Shown: piece after piece, positions 44,601 through 56,385 of the stretch
Layout: each line of letters begins with the position of its first letter
Position numbering within the stretch: position 1 is the stretch's first letter
Source of the DNA: Nepenthes gracilis
Taxonomy: Eukaryota > Streptophyta > Magnoliopsida > Caryophyllales > Nepenthaceae
Assembly: GCA_033239525.1 (NCBI GenBank)
Contig: BSYO01000011.1
Span: forward strand, 11,559,078 to 11,623,077
DNA length: 64,000 nucleotides
Direction: 5' to 3'
Notes under the pieces: generated by a model
The model's database searches: none
What the model was told of the DNA's origin: nothing
What the model saw: the letters and a program-made list of their open reading frames with translations, nothing else
Translations under genes and position numbers: made by a program

Positions 44601-47600
44601 TTGGCGAGGACTCTACATCTTTTGTTCCAAATGTTGTCTTCTATTTTCAATCATTTTCCTTGTTTGAAAACTTGTCCTGATTTTTAATTTCCTTTTTTTT
44701 TGGGGGCCATTAAATGTGACTGAATTTGTTTCTCATTTTTGTTCTATTTAGTTCATGTCCTTCAGTGAGCAACTAGTCATGCTCAGTGCGTGTTTGTTTC
44801 TTATTTTGAGATGAAATGTACCTCTAGAAAAAGCTATAATTTGTTGCATTTGCCAAAAGTTTTAGCTTGATTTTTTTTTAAAAAAAAAAATTGACTACTT
44901 GTTACCAAAAAACCTAAAGTGACTCATAAATCACCTAGTCATCTTTTTAAGAAGTAATTTGGAAAAGATCCAATTTATGGCCATTTTCCCTGAAAATTGT
45001 TTCAAATTTAATGTCAAACAGGCCCTATTTAGTGGTATAGAAATACCTCTTGCTGTCACCAGTTACATGGCAAAACACTTTCTTGATTCATTCTTCTGTT
45101 TTGTGCTGTTGTTCCCTAATTTGGTAATACGCTGTTACAGTTTCCCCTTTCGTCCAAGAGTGGTCGCTTACAAAGGCTTATACTGAAAGCATCTGAGGAG
45201 AATTCGGATGAAATTATAATGGATGACCTTCCTGGTGGAGCAAAAGCATTTGAAATTTGTGCCAAGTTCTGCTATGGGATGACGGTCACTCTTAATGCGT
45301 ACAATGTAGTGGCTGTTCGATGTGCTGCTGAGTTCCTTGAGATGACTGAGGATGTTGATCGAGGAAATCTCATATTTAAGATTGAGGTTTTCCTGAACTC
45401 CAGTATCTACCGTAGCTGGAAAGATTTAATTATTGTTCTTCAGATGACCAAGTCTTTATTGCCGTGGTCTGAAGATCTGAAGATAGTAAGCAGATGCATA
45501 GACTCAACTGCAGCTAAGACCTCTGTTGACCCCATGAAAGTCACTTGGTCTTATAACAGGAAATTAGTAACGTGGAATAAAACAGTCGATCAAGGCAATG
45601 TTGAATCTGTTCCAATAGATTGGTGGGTTGAAGATATATGTGAATTAGAGATAGATTTGTATAAGCGTGTCATGATTGCTATAAAATCAAAAGGGAAAAC
45701 GGATGGGACTGTGATTGGGGTAGCTCTGATGACTTATGCAGTCCGATGGCTACCAGATTCGGTGGAGGCATTGATTTCTGATGATCATATCCAAAGGAAC
45801 AAATGTTTAATAGAAACAATAATATGCTTATTGCCATCTGATAAAGGTTTGGGTTGCTCTTGTAGCTTCTTGCTTAAGTTATTGAAAGCTGCCGTTCTGG
45901 TTGAAGCAGAGGGCTCAGCAAGGGAAGATTTGGTGAAGAAAATTAGTTTGAAGCTTGACAAGGCTTCTGTTAGTGATCTGTTAATCCCAGCACGGTTCCC
46001 TCAGACTACTGTTTATGATGTTGAACTGGTGCATTGCATTGTGGAAAGATTCGCCATTCATGAAAAACATAGGTCAGATATAGAAATTGTTGAGAAAGCC
46101 GAGAAGGGCACGGGGGACTTGGTGTCGGCTCGTGTATCCTGGATCAATGTTGGTAGATTGGTAGATGCTTATCTTGTGGAGATTGCTGATGATTCAAACC
46201 TTCTGCTTTCCAGCTTCATCAGCCTGTCAAAGTTGATACCAGAGTCAGCAAGACCGATTCATGATCTGTTGTACAGGGCCATTGACATCTATTTGAAGGT
46301 GTGTTCTCCTCTGGGGCAGATCTACAGTTAATTCGGTGGGGTTAATTGACCAACCCATTAATTTTTTCAAGAAATAAAAAGAATTAAATATAAATATATC
46401 CATAATTAAACTGATCTTTTCAATTGATCACATTGAAACTTTCTTGTTAACCCTACTAAATTAAATTTTTATTCCACATTCTTTATTTTATGGAATGTAG
46501 ATTTTGCATTGACCTCACTGGGGAAAAAATCCTTGGTCCACCCTCTGATTCTCTTGGCTTTTGATTACTGCATTATTTTATCATTGTATTGTAAATTCAC
46601 ATAGTTGCTCTATTTCATTATTGTTTGATTAAGCTTTTCAGTCTTGATAGCTATTTTCTTCATGGTATTGCTTTATGGTATGATGTAAACAGGATTTGAA
46701 TCTTTTCTGTGATAAAGCCACTTTATCCAAAGTTGTGTTACTGGCATGACAAAATAAGATAGGAGCAACTGTCAGCATAGTACCTGCAACAAGATGGTGC
46801 ATCCCTTGCATTATTGTCTTTCCCTTTCTTTTTTTTGCTTTGGCTTCTGCTAAACACTAGTATTTACACTTCATATTGTCTATCCGTTGATGAGTTCATT
46901 TCAATTTCTAGAGAAGGCAAAGGCAGGTCATGGAAAAATCTCCTTATTGGAGCCCGGTTCAGCTTGTACTGCCAATTAGTTGTTCTAGTAGATAGGCAGC
47001 CCCACAAGGATAGACAGTGGTTTTGTACACTGGTAGGTGTATCTGGCCCTTGTGAGAAGGTTTGGGTGGATTTGAGCTGCCATCCCCCGTCTTGCCCCAG
47101 AGGGGATAGTTCAGTGAGTGTTATGTGCATGTAAATTAACCAAAAGTATGTTATTTCCATTGGAATAGATCACTCCCATATGAGTCCTATCACCCTTAAA
47201 ACATATTGGTTTTTGGCTTTGTGGTGTTGGCGCTCGATTGGAAGTGGCTAGGCATGTGTGACCAGTGCTCGAGTAGCAGATTTGTAGTAGCTTGGTGCGC
47301 GATTGGTGCTTGACTGGCATAGAAAATGAGTCAAAGGAATTTTATTTTCTAGAGTGAGGAAAGAGAAGGCAGAAGGGGAAGAGTTGGTGCTTCATACAGG
47401 CTGCAAATTGTGTTTCGATTTCAACTAATCTTTAATATATCCATTTAGGTCCAGTGTAGAACATTTCAACCAAATTTGATTTTTCTCATTTGTTCTCCTT
47501 TGGCATTATTCTCAAGTTGCCATTTGTTTAAGCAAATAATTATTGAATTTCTTCCCAATGGTGCACCCAAAGTGTGAGTTGGAACCTAACTCTAGCGGAA

Positions 47601-48310
47601 GCTCATTTTCAAATGGTTTTTCCACTAACAGTCTTTGCGTCTTGCACCTGTGGTTATTGGCTCTATTTGGTAGTTTCTGTTAGATTCGAATACCAAGTGG
47701 ATAGATTGATCCTTGGATTCAGCGGTGGCTTATCTCATATCACTTTCTCCCACATTTCTAGGAGCACCCAAGCTTGAGAAAGACTGAAAGGAAGACATTA
47801 TGTGGACTGATGGACATGAAGAAACTATCGACGGAAGCATCCATGCATGCAGCTCAGAACGACAGGCTCCCACTCCGAGTTGTAGTCCAAGTTCTCTTTT
47901 TTGAGCAGATTAGAGCAGCTACTGCAGTTCAAGCCCTCAGCACTCCTCACATGTCAAATTCCACTCAGAACCAAGAAGAATGGGACCATAAGAAAAGTCC
48001 TGAGAATTCCAAGTATCTCTGCCAGCAGCACGACCTAATGAAGATCAAAGGAGGGGGGCCTCTGAAGAACGGGAAGATGACCAAAAGGAGTGGCAGTGCA
48101 AACAGCAGGACCAGTGCACAGCTGCTGCCAACTGGCTCGAGGAGGATATTCGATAGGTTGTGGGTCACAGATGGTGGGACAAATGCGAATTCAGAGAGCA
48201 ACAAGAGTTCAGAGACTTCTGGTAGTTATCAGTCGACCGTTTCTCCCGCTCCAGCTCCTGGCGGTATCAAACTGTCAAGTTCATCATCAAGGAGCCGGAA
48301 ACATTCCTGA
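41599..48310 (+). CDS. BTB/POZ and NPH3 domain protein (NRL family, At5g67385-like), four coding exons
   Basis: Putative substrate adaptor of CUL3 E3 ubiquitin ligases; relatives act at the plasma membrane in phototropin and auxin-linked signalling. Exons: 41599-41660, 44169-44238, 45141-46298, 47762-48310; all introns are GT-AG and the joined protein is 612 residues. The start [12 protein letters not shown] is typical of this subfamily. BTB domain about 27-125: [18 protein letters not shown], then [20 protein letters not shown] and [13 protein letters not shown]3 domain about 203-478: [18 protein letters not shown], then [31 protein letters not shown] and finally [20 protein letters not shown]. 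The C-terminal tail is Ser/Lys-rich. No frameshift or stop is seen. The At5g67385-type assignment is from remembered family features and needs a search. Confidence 0.9.
41661..44168 (+). other. NPH3 gene intron 1 (2.5 kb)
   Basis: No element or gene recognised. Acceptor ATTGCAG. Confidence 0.8.
44169..44238 (+). CDS. NPH3 gene coding exon 2
   Basis: [20 protein letters not shown] then LLHK: the first strands of the BTB fold. The junction after HK is the conserved intron site of NRL genes. Confidence 0.9.
44239..45140 (+). other. NPH3 gene intron 2 (0.9 kb)
   Basis: Contains T23 at 44322-44344 and a T-run joined to an A-run near 44871-44890. No element recognised. Acceptor GTTACAG. Confidence 0.85.
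45141..46298 (+). CDS. NPH3 gene coding exon 3
   Basis: 386 codons, phase 0 at both ends: the rest of the BTB domain from [14 protein letters not shown], then the NPH3 domain up to YRAIDIYLK. The frame stays open for 11 codons beyond the donor GTGTGT, but the family motif continues in exon 4. Confidence 0.93.
46299..47761 (+). other. NPH3 gene intron 3 (1.5 kb)
   Basis: No element recognised. Acceptor TTTCTAG. Short open frames inside it match nothing I know. Confidence 0.8.
47762..48310 (+). CDS. NPH3 gene coding exon 4 and stop
   Basis: [48 protein letters not shown]: the end of the NPH3 domain. The tail of about 134 residues is rich in Ser, Asn and Lys and ends SRSRKHS with TGA at 48308-48310. 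Confidence 0.92.
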   Translation, partial: EHPSLRKTERKTLCGLMDMKKLSTEASMHAAQNDRLPLRVVVQVLFFEQIRAATAVQALSTPHMSNSTQNQEEWDHKKSPENSKYLCQQHDLMKIKGGGPLKNGKMTKRSGSANSRTSAQLLPTGSRRIFDRLWVTDGGTNANSESNKSSETSGSYQSTVSPAPAPGGIKLSSSSSRSRKHS

Positions 48311-50179
48311 GAAGCAATTTTGGGTTCAATTATGAACTGAAACACATGAAGTAGAATGTGATTAAGCAGGAAAAAAAAGAGTATAAATGTTGTAGGTTTT
48401 TGGGTGTAGCTTGATGGCTTTAGCTTCATATTAAAAGGGAAATGTTGCAACTTAATGCTGTAGTAACGCAGCCAGTATCATTTTGAAGTGCTTTTCAGGT
48501 AGGCCGTTCCAGTCCATAGTTATGTTATTTGTAGAATTCGGCAGCTTTGCAATATTAACACAGTTTTTATAGGACGTATGCCTCCCGAGTCGACTTGAAA
48601 CAAAGCCAATGGTATCTTTCTACTTCTAAAGCCTAGAACTCTGACACTACTATTTGATTGATCATTAATCCTATACCTCACACAGGTTTACTTATAAAAT
48701 GTAAAATGAAATTCTTATGAAATATAAAATGACCAAAGCCTTTTTTTTTTGTCTTCTTCTCATGGTATAGTTAGGGGTATTGTGTGTAATATATAACAAT
48801 AGTTTGTTGCCTAGGATGCATATAGGCATGACATTATACCTCATTTGCCTTAAATGCGACTAAATAAAGACATTGTTTTGATTTGTTTAATTATTTATTT
48901 ATTTATTTTTGTTGTTTTTATCTTGTAATTTTAGATGAAATCATTTGGCAACTTCCTTTGCCTGTTAAATCCGAAATCTATCCCTAGAAACAAATTTTTT
49001 TATTCCTGAAATTTACAAATATTTTTCTTGGTTGAAATTCTTCATGCGCTCTTCCAATTTTGCATTCTATAGGATTTAGTAGTGTAAAAATAATATTATA
49101 TATTATAAATTTAAGATGATTTGATTCTTTTCATGGATATATTTTGTACACCAAATTACCATTTTCAATTAAAATTATTGGTTTAAATGGTATGTATATT
49201 TGATTTTATTGCCTAGGAAGAATTAAAGGCATCATGTAGAGCTGTTAAATGGATCATGTTGCCTATGACATAGCATGGCCTAACTTTTCATCAATCGTGC
49301 CAAGCACGGCTCGTAGTAAACAATATTGAGCTATATATAATATGACCTCATACTTTGAAATGTATTAAGGCACACTATGTTATGGGCTATACTAAACACA
49401 GCCCAAATGTTTTTTGTTACCAATAGTCATACAACCATTGGGAGCCTAGGGGAGCGAGGAGAGGGGAGTTGAGTAAGATGGGGGCAACAGTTATTTTGAC
49501 TGTGGCCCCTCTAATTTATAAAATAAAATAAATATTAAAAATATTTTATATATGCCTTCCTTCTCAGCACAATAAATACTCTCTTTGCTGTTTCTATTTT
49601 TTATTATCTTCCAGTATAAAATAATCTTAATGTAATAATAATATATTTATATTAATTTTATCTATAATTTATATAAAAATATTATTTTATAAATTAATCA
49701 TTAATTATAAAACAATCTTCTTCTAATTTTAATAGTGAATAAAAAATTATTTCCATGTTTCCATATCAATTGCATCATATGACATACTGATAATTGTTTT
49801 AAACTATCAGAGTCATAGCGTAACTATGGCATAGATACTACTACAATTTCTAATTTTGACCACTCCTTAGAAAGCGTTCTAATAATATATGATAATTTTT
49901 TTAAATTAAATTAGTTAGTGATTAGAAACGGGTCATTTGTAAATAATCTGTTTAAACAAAAATTAATTTATGAATTTATACACATAAAATCTAATATTTT
50001 TAACAATAATATATAGTCATTACGTAATAATTTACCTTAAATTTGTATTATGACACATTACATTTCTAAAATTTAAGAATTATAAAACTTTATTGATTTT
50101 AAAAATTTTTTAGAACACACACAATACTTCCATAATTTATAAAATAATTAATGTTATTATAAATGAATTTAGAATATGA
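48311..50179. other. NPH3 3' flank and AT-rich intergenic DNA
   Basis: The first 200-300 bp are likely 3' UTR. A (TTTA)n run sits near 48890. 49240-49400 has GGCACGGC-type words seen in some plant DNA transposon ends, too weak to call. The rest is AT-rich with nothing coding. Confidence 0.6.
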
Positions 50180-51528
50180 TGCGCCCCTAGATCTAAGTCA
50201 TCTGACAGGTAAGAAAGTTGCTCAATCTTCCTCTATAAGTTGAATTGGAGTCGGTCCAATCATCGTACCTTCTAACCGAAACCTGCACAATACAATTAAA
50301 AATAAGACGTCAGAGGATTGGCAGGACTCGCTCCCCGATTTATCCTCTGACATTCAAATCAAAAATCTTTCTTATTGAATAAAAAGATACGAAAATATAA
50401 TATGCGTGAGTGTATGTAATTGGGAATTAAGCATTTGGGTGCGCCCGACAATAGGGCGGCTTTGAGGTGCACCCGACTTTGGGGCATCTTAAAAGTGCGC
50501 CTTGTCGAGAGGTGTCTTAGAGGAGCACCCAACCGAGGAATGACTTAGAAGTATGCCTGGTCAGGAGGCGGCATAGAGATGGAGGATTTAGCCCCAAAGA
50601 TAGAGAGTAAGACACCTGAAAGGAGAGCGGGTCTCCTAGAGAGGGCATGGCGCCTGAATAGAGAGATGGCCTCCTTGAAGAAGGCCTTGCACTCATAGGA
50701 GAATGGCTAGTGGTGGATCAAGGATATGTTTATTGGCAAATAGCTTTGAGAAATGAAGGAGAACTCCTTCATGCTCTTTGTTGCTAGATGTTTGGTCTCT
50801 CTTTCACCTCTCTTTCTCCCATCTGTATTTTTTCTGTATGCTTAGAGATCTCTTCTCTGGATTCAAAGTCCTTCCTTCCCTGTTATAGTGAAGGGATAAT
50901 TATAGTATTGGCGGACAATTCAACTTTTCCTAATTGGTGACAATCGTCCGCTGAGTTGTTCAGATGGATAAGAAAATATCGTTTGGTTGGCGGTTTCCTT
51001 CCTACTTTGACATGATTATAGGAGGTGCTTGGTATGCCAGTTACCTTTTGGAGAAGATCCGTCAGACTACTATTGCCATTTTGGGAGCAATCATGTAAAC
51101 GTTGGCGAATATTCTTGGAATATTTGCCAAACTGTTTCGATCGATTATAGTAAATTTCTTCGACGTTCGGTAAGAGGATCGTGGGTTGTCCTAATTGGAC
51201 CAATGAGGTCATTTTGGTCGACTAGGCCGTTTGGGCTGATTGTGCTAGTTGGGATGTTATTTTAATTCTGAGCTTATCCCTACTACTTATGGGCCCTCTT
51301 CCTGGGTTGGATAGACCGAACTCATCACTAACCTTTCATCCTAGGTGATTCGAAGTTTTTAATCCCTGTCATGCCCCTAATGGGATGCTACCTGTAGGTC
51401 TATGTGCTTTTCTTTTTGAGAAATCTTGTAGACTATCGCTCTAATTGACAGGATTTGGTAGCAATTCTTTGGACTGCACTGATTCTTTACAGATGGTACT
51501 AGTGGTGTGATCTTCTACAATAGTGGCA
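50180..51528 (-). mobile_element. Left (3') LTR of the second Tat-type element (1349 bp)
   Basis: TG...CA ends (TGCGCCCC ... GTGGCA). Contains CCTGCACAATACAA, the 28-bp tandem repeats and the TCTTTACAGATGGTACTAGTGG end block, all shared with the right LTR. Heavily diverged from it, about one base in five by eye. Confidence 0.85.
50439..50578. repeat. Five 28-bp tandem repeats inside the left LTR
   Basis: Five consecutive units of exactly 28 bp, of the form GTGCRCCCGAC, then a GGGGCG-like core, then CTTAGAG. The first is GTGCGCCCGACAATAGGG followed by CGGCTTTGAG. Confidence 0.9.
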
Positions 51529-52335
51529 TGTTGATCTCTCCTTTTGGCTATAAGCAGGGGGTCCGCAACGTCTCGCTCCACGAATCATCCCCACCAACTA
51601 AGTGGCATGAATATTAGGAGCAGGCATAAAGCCTTCACAACCACCTATTGGGTTAACGGAGACTCTAGCTCAATGCTGGGAGTTGGTGCTAAAGGCACGT
51701 TTGAGATCAGATTTGGTTTCCTTCTTTTTGTCCTAGCGCATCCTGGCCTCACATAAGATTGAGAGAGGTTCGGACTGGTTCCTCCTCTTCTAGCTGGTGA
51801 TGGAGGGACTTTTTTGGCACAGCCCTAGAGGAGCGGCAGCTCAGCTAATTTGGTGGGAGGGATGACACCCTCCCCGCTCCAATTGAGCGGCTCAATCCTA
51901 GGCTGCCCAGGACAGGTCTGCTCTAGAGGCTAATGGTGGGGGTACATCCCCAAGCTCATGCCAAACCTCGAGCCATCACCGCTGCATTGGGTTTGGCATA
52001 TGGCTTTGCGTGACTACGATCGGTTTTGGTGGATGACTTTAGGTGGATGCTTTTCAAGTTGGCGCGGGTGCTTCAGGCCTTGTTATGGCTGGCAAGGGCT
52101 TTGATATGTGTTTCCTACTTCAGCAGTTGGAGGGAGACGGTGCGCAAGAGCTTGACCTTTTCCATCGTCTGAAATGTGGTGCTCTAGCCACCAAGATCCC
52201 GCTTCAAGGGTCATGTTACTACTTGCCCTTTGGGTGCCTGTCCCAGGGGGTAGGACTTTTGAATTCTAGTGGTCGTTCCATGTACTTTTATTCCTTTATG
52301 ATGTTGTATGTTCGGTGTTAAAAGCATATACTTTG
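51529..52335. other. Unassigned interior segment of the second Tat-type element
   Basis: Begins with the polypurine tract (on the minus strand). No domain recognised. Short + frames could be remnants of the first exons of the antisense gene, but no match is visible. Confidence 0.4.
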
Positions 52336-52439
52336 TAAGATGAATTAATGAATGGAATTACCGAGCATTCCTTGTCTTCATTATGTATCCCAAATATTCT
52401 CGCACAATGTAAATGATTGGAGTATTTTGATCTTTTATC

Positions 52440-52920
52440 CTCTTTAGTTCAGATCTTTGGCATTCTGACAAGTTGGCCCTTGGACGTCTCAGTCTTCTAG
52501 TGGGTCGGCACATGGCCACTCGACCCACCACCCAATTAAGGAGGGGGTCGGCCGACTTGCTTTGAGGCTGCCTAGGCTGCATGCCGTCGACTTGCGATTC
52601 TTTTGGGGCGATGCCTTTGAATATTGTTGCTTGTCGACAGGCTAATCGACAACCGGATTAGTCTTTCGGTGGTGTCGACACACGGCCACTCAACCCAACG
52701 CTTGGTCAGGGAGGTGGCTGGTCGGCCGACCCAACCTTTAGCTTGTCAAGGTCGCTTACCGTCTTCTTGCCGCTTGGATCTTTGATGTTCTGGTGGTTCG
52801 GCTCACTGACGTCATGGTCTTCTAATGGGTCGATGTTCGACCTCTCAACCCAACGTCTAATTGGGGAGGGGGCTGGACATCCTTGCCTCGAGCCTCCTAG
52901 GGTCATACATCGCCACTTTG
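52440..52920. repeat. Three diverged ~150-180-bp tandem repeats
   Basis: Each has a GGCCACTCGACCCA-like core (near 52514, 52684 and 52838) followed by a GGGAGGGGGTCGG-like block. The first two carry the 10-bp palindrome GTCGGCCGAC. Confidence 0.7.
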
Positions 52921-53339
52921 CAAGTTCTGGAGAGTGATGTGTTGGGCATCATTGTGAATGGATGCTTCTAGAGATCAGCGTTGGATAGTCGGCCAGAGTG
53001 GCAGAGCGCAGTGACTAATAGTGGGCTGTGCGAGGACGTGAGGCGACGTTTGTCATAATGGTGCTTGCTGGCAAATTTGCCAAGGAGCGCCAGGGTATGG
53101 ACACGTGTCATTCATCATTATGGCGATGCAACCCTTCAACTTTGTTGTGACATTGTTCCGGTCAATGGCTCTGTAAATTTAAGTGTGGTATCTCTTGCCA
53201 TTTTGCACTTTCTATGAACACCTTTTGTGCTTCACTTTACCGTTTTTCTGGTGCATTCTTGAATGGCCCACCATGATGTTGCCAGCGTTCCCATTTTGGT
53301 TGCTTCCTCATTGGAGGCACCATCCTCTTTGTCTTTGTT

Positions 53340-54000
53340 CCTTTGATGGAGGAGAGCAGCATCAATGAACAAACGATGGAGGAGATGGGAATAGTCATCT
53401 CGGAGAGCACGATTGTGGGCAGCGGAGAGCACCACCCGGGTGCTCCCACTCTAGAGCGTCGGGAGGATTTGAGGGGGCCTCTTGACCTCGACTCTATCAG
53501 ATCTTCTCACCCCTTAAGCCGCAAGGTAGGATTCTACAAACTCTAGCCCTTCGTGGTCATGCTTTTTGGTGGCTCTTTTGCCTGACTATTCCTTTCCCTT
53601 TTCTTGATTGTTATAGGGAGTACTCTGTAAGTTGGAGGAGGATGTACATTTCCTAGAGCATGAGGTCACCCCCCCTCCTGTGGGAGCGTGTTGATAGAGA
53701 GGAGATGGAGTGAAGGGTCAATGTTGCCGTCGCCGAAGCCCTTAAGAGTCAGAAGCGGGCCAACTACCTTGACTAGGCTCTATCCGAGTCTGAGACAAGA
53801 GTGCAAGGGCTCTCTGATGCCCATGCCCGGGCTTTGGCTTAGATTTCCTCGCTACAGGACGAGCTCTGAAAGAGTCAACAACAGCTCACCGACCTAATGG
53901 GCACGAGTGCCGAGCAATCAGAGGGAGCTAATGTCCAAGCTTCGTCCAAAGAAAGTGGTTTCACTATTTGAGGGGCGATTTTAGGATGGCATCTATTTCT
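53340..54000 (+). pseudogene. Decayed antisense gene of the second Tat-type element, coiled-coil end
   Basis: Exon part 53343-53525 (acidic, ending SHPLSRK), a 91-bp GT-AG intron (53526-53616), then GVLCKLEEDVHFLEHEV. After one frame change comes a heptad-rich stretch (about 53735-53910) containing KSQKRANYLD, ALSESETRVQGLSDAHARAL and KSQQQLTDLMG. Four in-frame stops (53711, 53774, 53840, 53867) are TGA or TAG. The DNA after it (AGGATGGCATCTATTTC) lines up with the same place in the first element (GGGATGGCATCCACCTG), which supports common descent. Function unknown. Confidence 0.65.
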
Positions 54001-55150
54001 ATAAAAGGATAGTATCTCTAGTGGCTCTAGTTTTCCTATTGGTTATCTTGATCTGAGAAATGTTGGCGCTAGGCGTTAGACGGACCTCATCAGCTTCCCA
54101 GCAGAAGGACCGCATTCTTCTGGGGGTCCCCAGGCACGGGGTGGCTGCTTCGGCTAGCTTGTAGGAGTAAATAATTCCTTTGTATTATTGTTTTGTTTTG
54201 AGGCCATTGGATGCCTTTGATGTACGCCGTGACTTTTAATCAGACTATGTTGATCATTGATGTTGTGTTTTCCTTGTGCACTGGGTTCCTTTGTCCAATA
54301 CCCGTTTTGTCTGTTGGTTGGTGCCATTGTTGCCTTAGTGGTGCTTGTTCCTGCCAGAAGAAGGTTGTGTCATCGAGATGATCCACTTGGCTGGCTAAGC
54401 AAGGGTGCTATAATCGCCGAGTTTGGTTGGTGACTTGAGTCAGGTTGTACTCGTTCCTATAAAGAGAAGTCACGACACTAAAGAGACGTAGTTGCAATCT
54501 AAACCTCGCAGCTATTGTTTTTGAGTTTTGACAAATTCATTTCGCTGGTCGCTCTCGCCCCTACCAAGAGGAGGCCATGGCACTAAAAAAAGGTAGTTGT
54601 CGGCGAAACTTTGAGGTTATTGTTGTTGGGCTTGTGCTAGTCTAGGCCATTGCTCACATGTATCCGCCGGCGGTCGATCCTATCAAAGGATGTCATAACT
54701 TTCATTCATCCGGTCTTAATCCACTGACAATTGTAGATTGATGGTGCTCGTCTCTTTAGAGAAAGTTGTCACGCGCATGTTGAAAAACCCCTAAGGTTTT
54801 AAGTTTGACCACGCATGGGCCGCTCGGTGATGAGATTGAGTTTCAAATTTGACCGTATATGGGTCACCCGATACAGAACTGAGGCTCAAATTTAACCACG
54901 TATGAGCTGCTCAATACGGGACCAAGGTTTAAATTTAACCCCATATGGGCCACTTAGTTTGGGACTGAGATTCTTTGAACGTTTGTAGGTCAAGTAACAA
55001 GTGAGGACGAACTCACTTGACTTAGGGGTAGCCTAGGTCATTCGATGTTGTTGGATGATATGCAAGCATTCACATGAGCAAATAAAAATGATTATCAAAG
55101 TATGGTTCAAGCAACCATATGATACATGTAAGACTTACCTGGATTCGGTG
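54001..55150. other. Spacer after the antisense gene
   Basis: Corresponds to 22380-23440 of the first element: both end in a CTTACCTGG word at the border with pol. Contains the 43-bp repeat array. No coding sequence. Confidence 0.5.
54796..54967. repeat. Four 43-bp tandem repeats
   Basis: Units start at 54796, 54839, 54882 and 54925. The common form is AGGTTYAAATTTRACC, a CGTATGGGCC-like word, then GGGACTG. Confidence 0.9.
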
Positions 55151-56079
55151 TAGTTGCGGACGAAAGGCATGCTATGGCCTTGAGACCGGTTAGTTGTCCT
55201 AAGTACGCGACTTACATGCACCACTTTAGAGGGTCGTCGAGACGCTTTGGTTGGCTCTCTGGCCTATAGCCTCTATGCCTTGTAGAGTCGGTCCTATATC
55301 CCTAACAAGCTAGCTAGAATGGTGCTGAGTGGTTCACTTGCTTGTGGTTTAGGCCCCATCGTCAGTCGATACAACCTCGAATGACCATTGGCAAGATGGT
55401 ACCCAGCTCTGATAACATTTGCTATGACACGATGGATGGTAGGCTAAGCATGTTGAGCCCCCATTGTGCGAATCGTGACAGTTTCTATGTGATCTGTTAC
55501 TCCACATGGGGCCGATGAGAGGCGTTGCCACGGGAGCTATCTTCCTAGGTTCCCAAGTCAAGCCTCTTTCTCCAGCGAGGTTGCTTGCAAGAAAAGGGCC
55601 AAATACTATGGGAAATCAAGCCCTCAGGTTGGGACTCTAGCCCCATCGATGGAATGACAAGGAATCTTTAGGCACTACAGGAGATTCTTGATGGAAGGAA
55701 GGTCATCGGTCATCTCGGGGGTAGAGAGAATGTCATCGCTTTGAGCTTTATCCTATGCCATTGGATCAGGTTGAACTCTCTCCCAAGAGTGGGCCCTATT
55801 GCTCGAATCATCCCAATTACCAAGGTCATTAGGCAATGAGATCTTCTCTTATGGGCTATCCTTCCCTTTGGCTTCTCCCTTTGGGGTACAAACATTTGTA
55901 AGAGGGGAAAATGTGTTAGATTTTGGTCACTCCTTTGTGGATATCTTCAACAAACAAAAGGTCATTAGAATGTCACACAAAGTTTGTCCGAGGATTGGAG
56001 TGTTCGCGCATGCTTTACACACGCGATGAATGGTCGAGAGGCAACCAAGGTGTCAAGTCTCAATCACAACTGGGGTGCC

Positions 56080-56385
56080 TAAATCGAGGACAACTAGACT
56101 ATCAAGTCCAAAAGGTGACCAAACTATCGAGTCAGGGTGAAAAGATTGCAAAGTTTGAAGGGCGACTAGACTGCCGAGTCCGAAGGATGACCAGACTGTT
56201 GAAGCCAAAGGATGACCGAACTGTCGAGTTAGGGTGGTCAGACTACCAAGTCCAAAGGGCAATCGGATTACTAAGGCTAAAGGATGTCCAAAGTGCTGAG
56301 TTCAAAAGACAACCAGACTGCTGAGTCCAAAGGACGTCTGGACTACTGACGCCGAAGGACGTCCGGTTGCTGGACCTAGAGCTCT
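56080..56385. repeat. ~24-bp minisatellite
   Basis: About a dozen imperfect units of the type GACTGCCGAGTCCAAAGGAT followed by GACCA. The array stays open in one + frame (55923-56324), but this looks like low-complexity read-through. Confidence 0.8.

Noticed and set aside
46814..47134. Possible extra exon in NPH3 intron 3
   Set aside because: The NPH3 domain joins in frame from 46298 to 47762 with nothing missing.
50439..50578. CRISPR-like array
   Set aside because: The 28-bp units are directly adjacent with no spacers, and lie in a plant LTR.
55923..56324. 133-residue open frame
   Set aside because: The frame is a by-product of the ~24-bp minisatellite; the translation is periodic and matches nothing.
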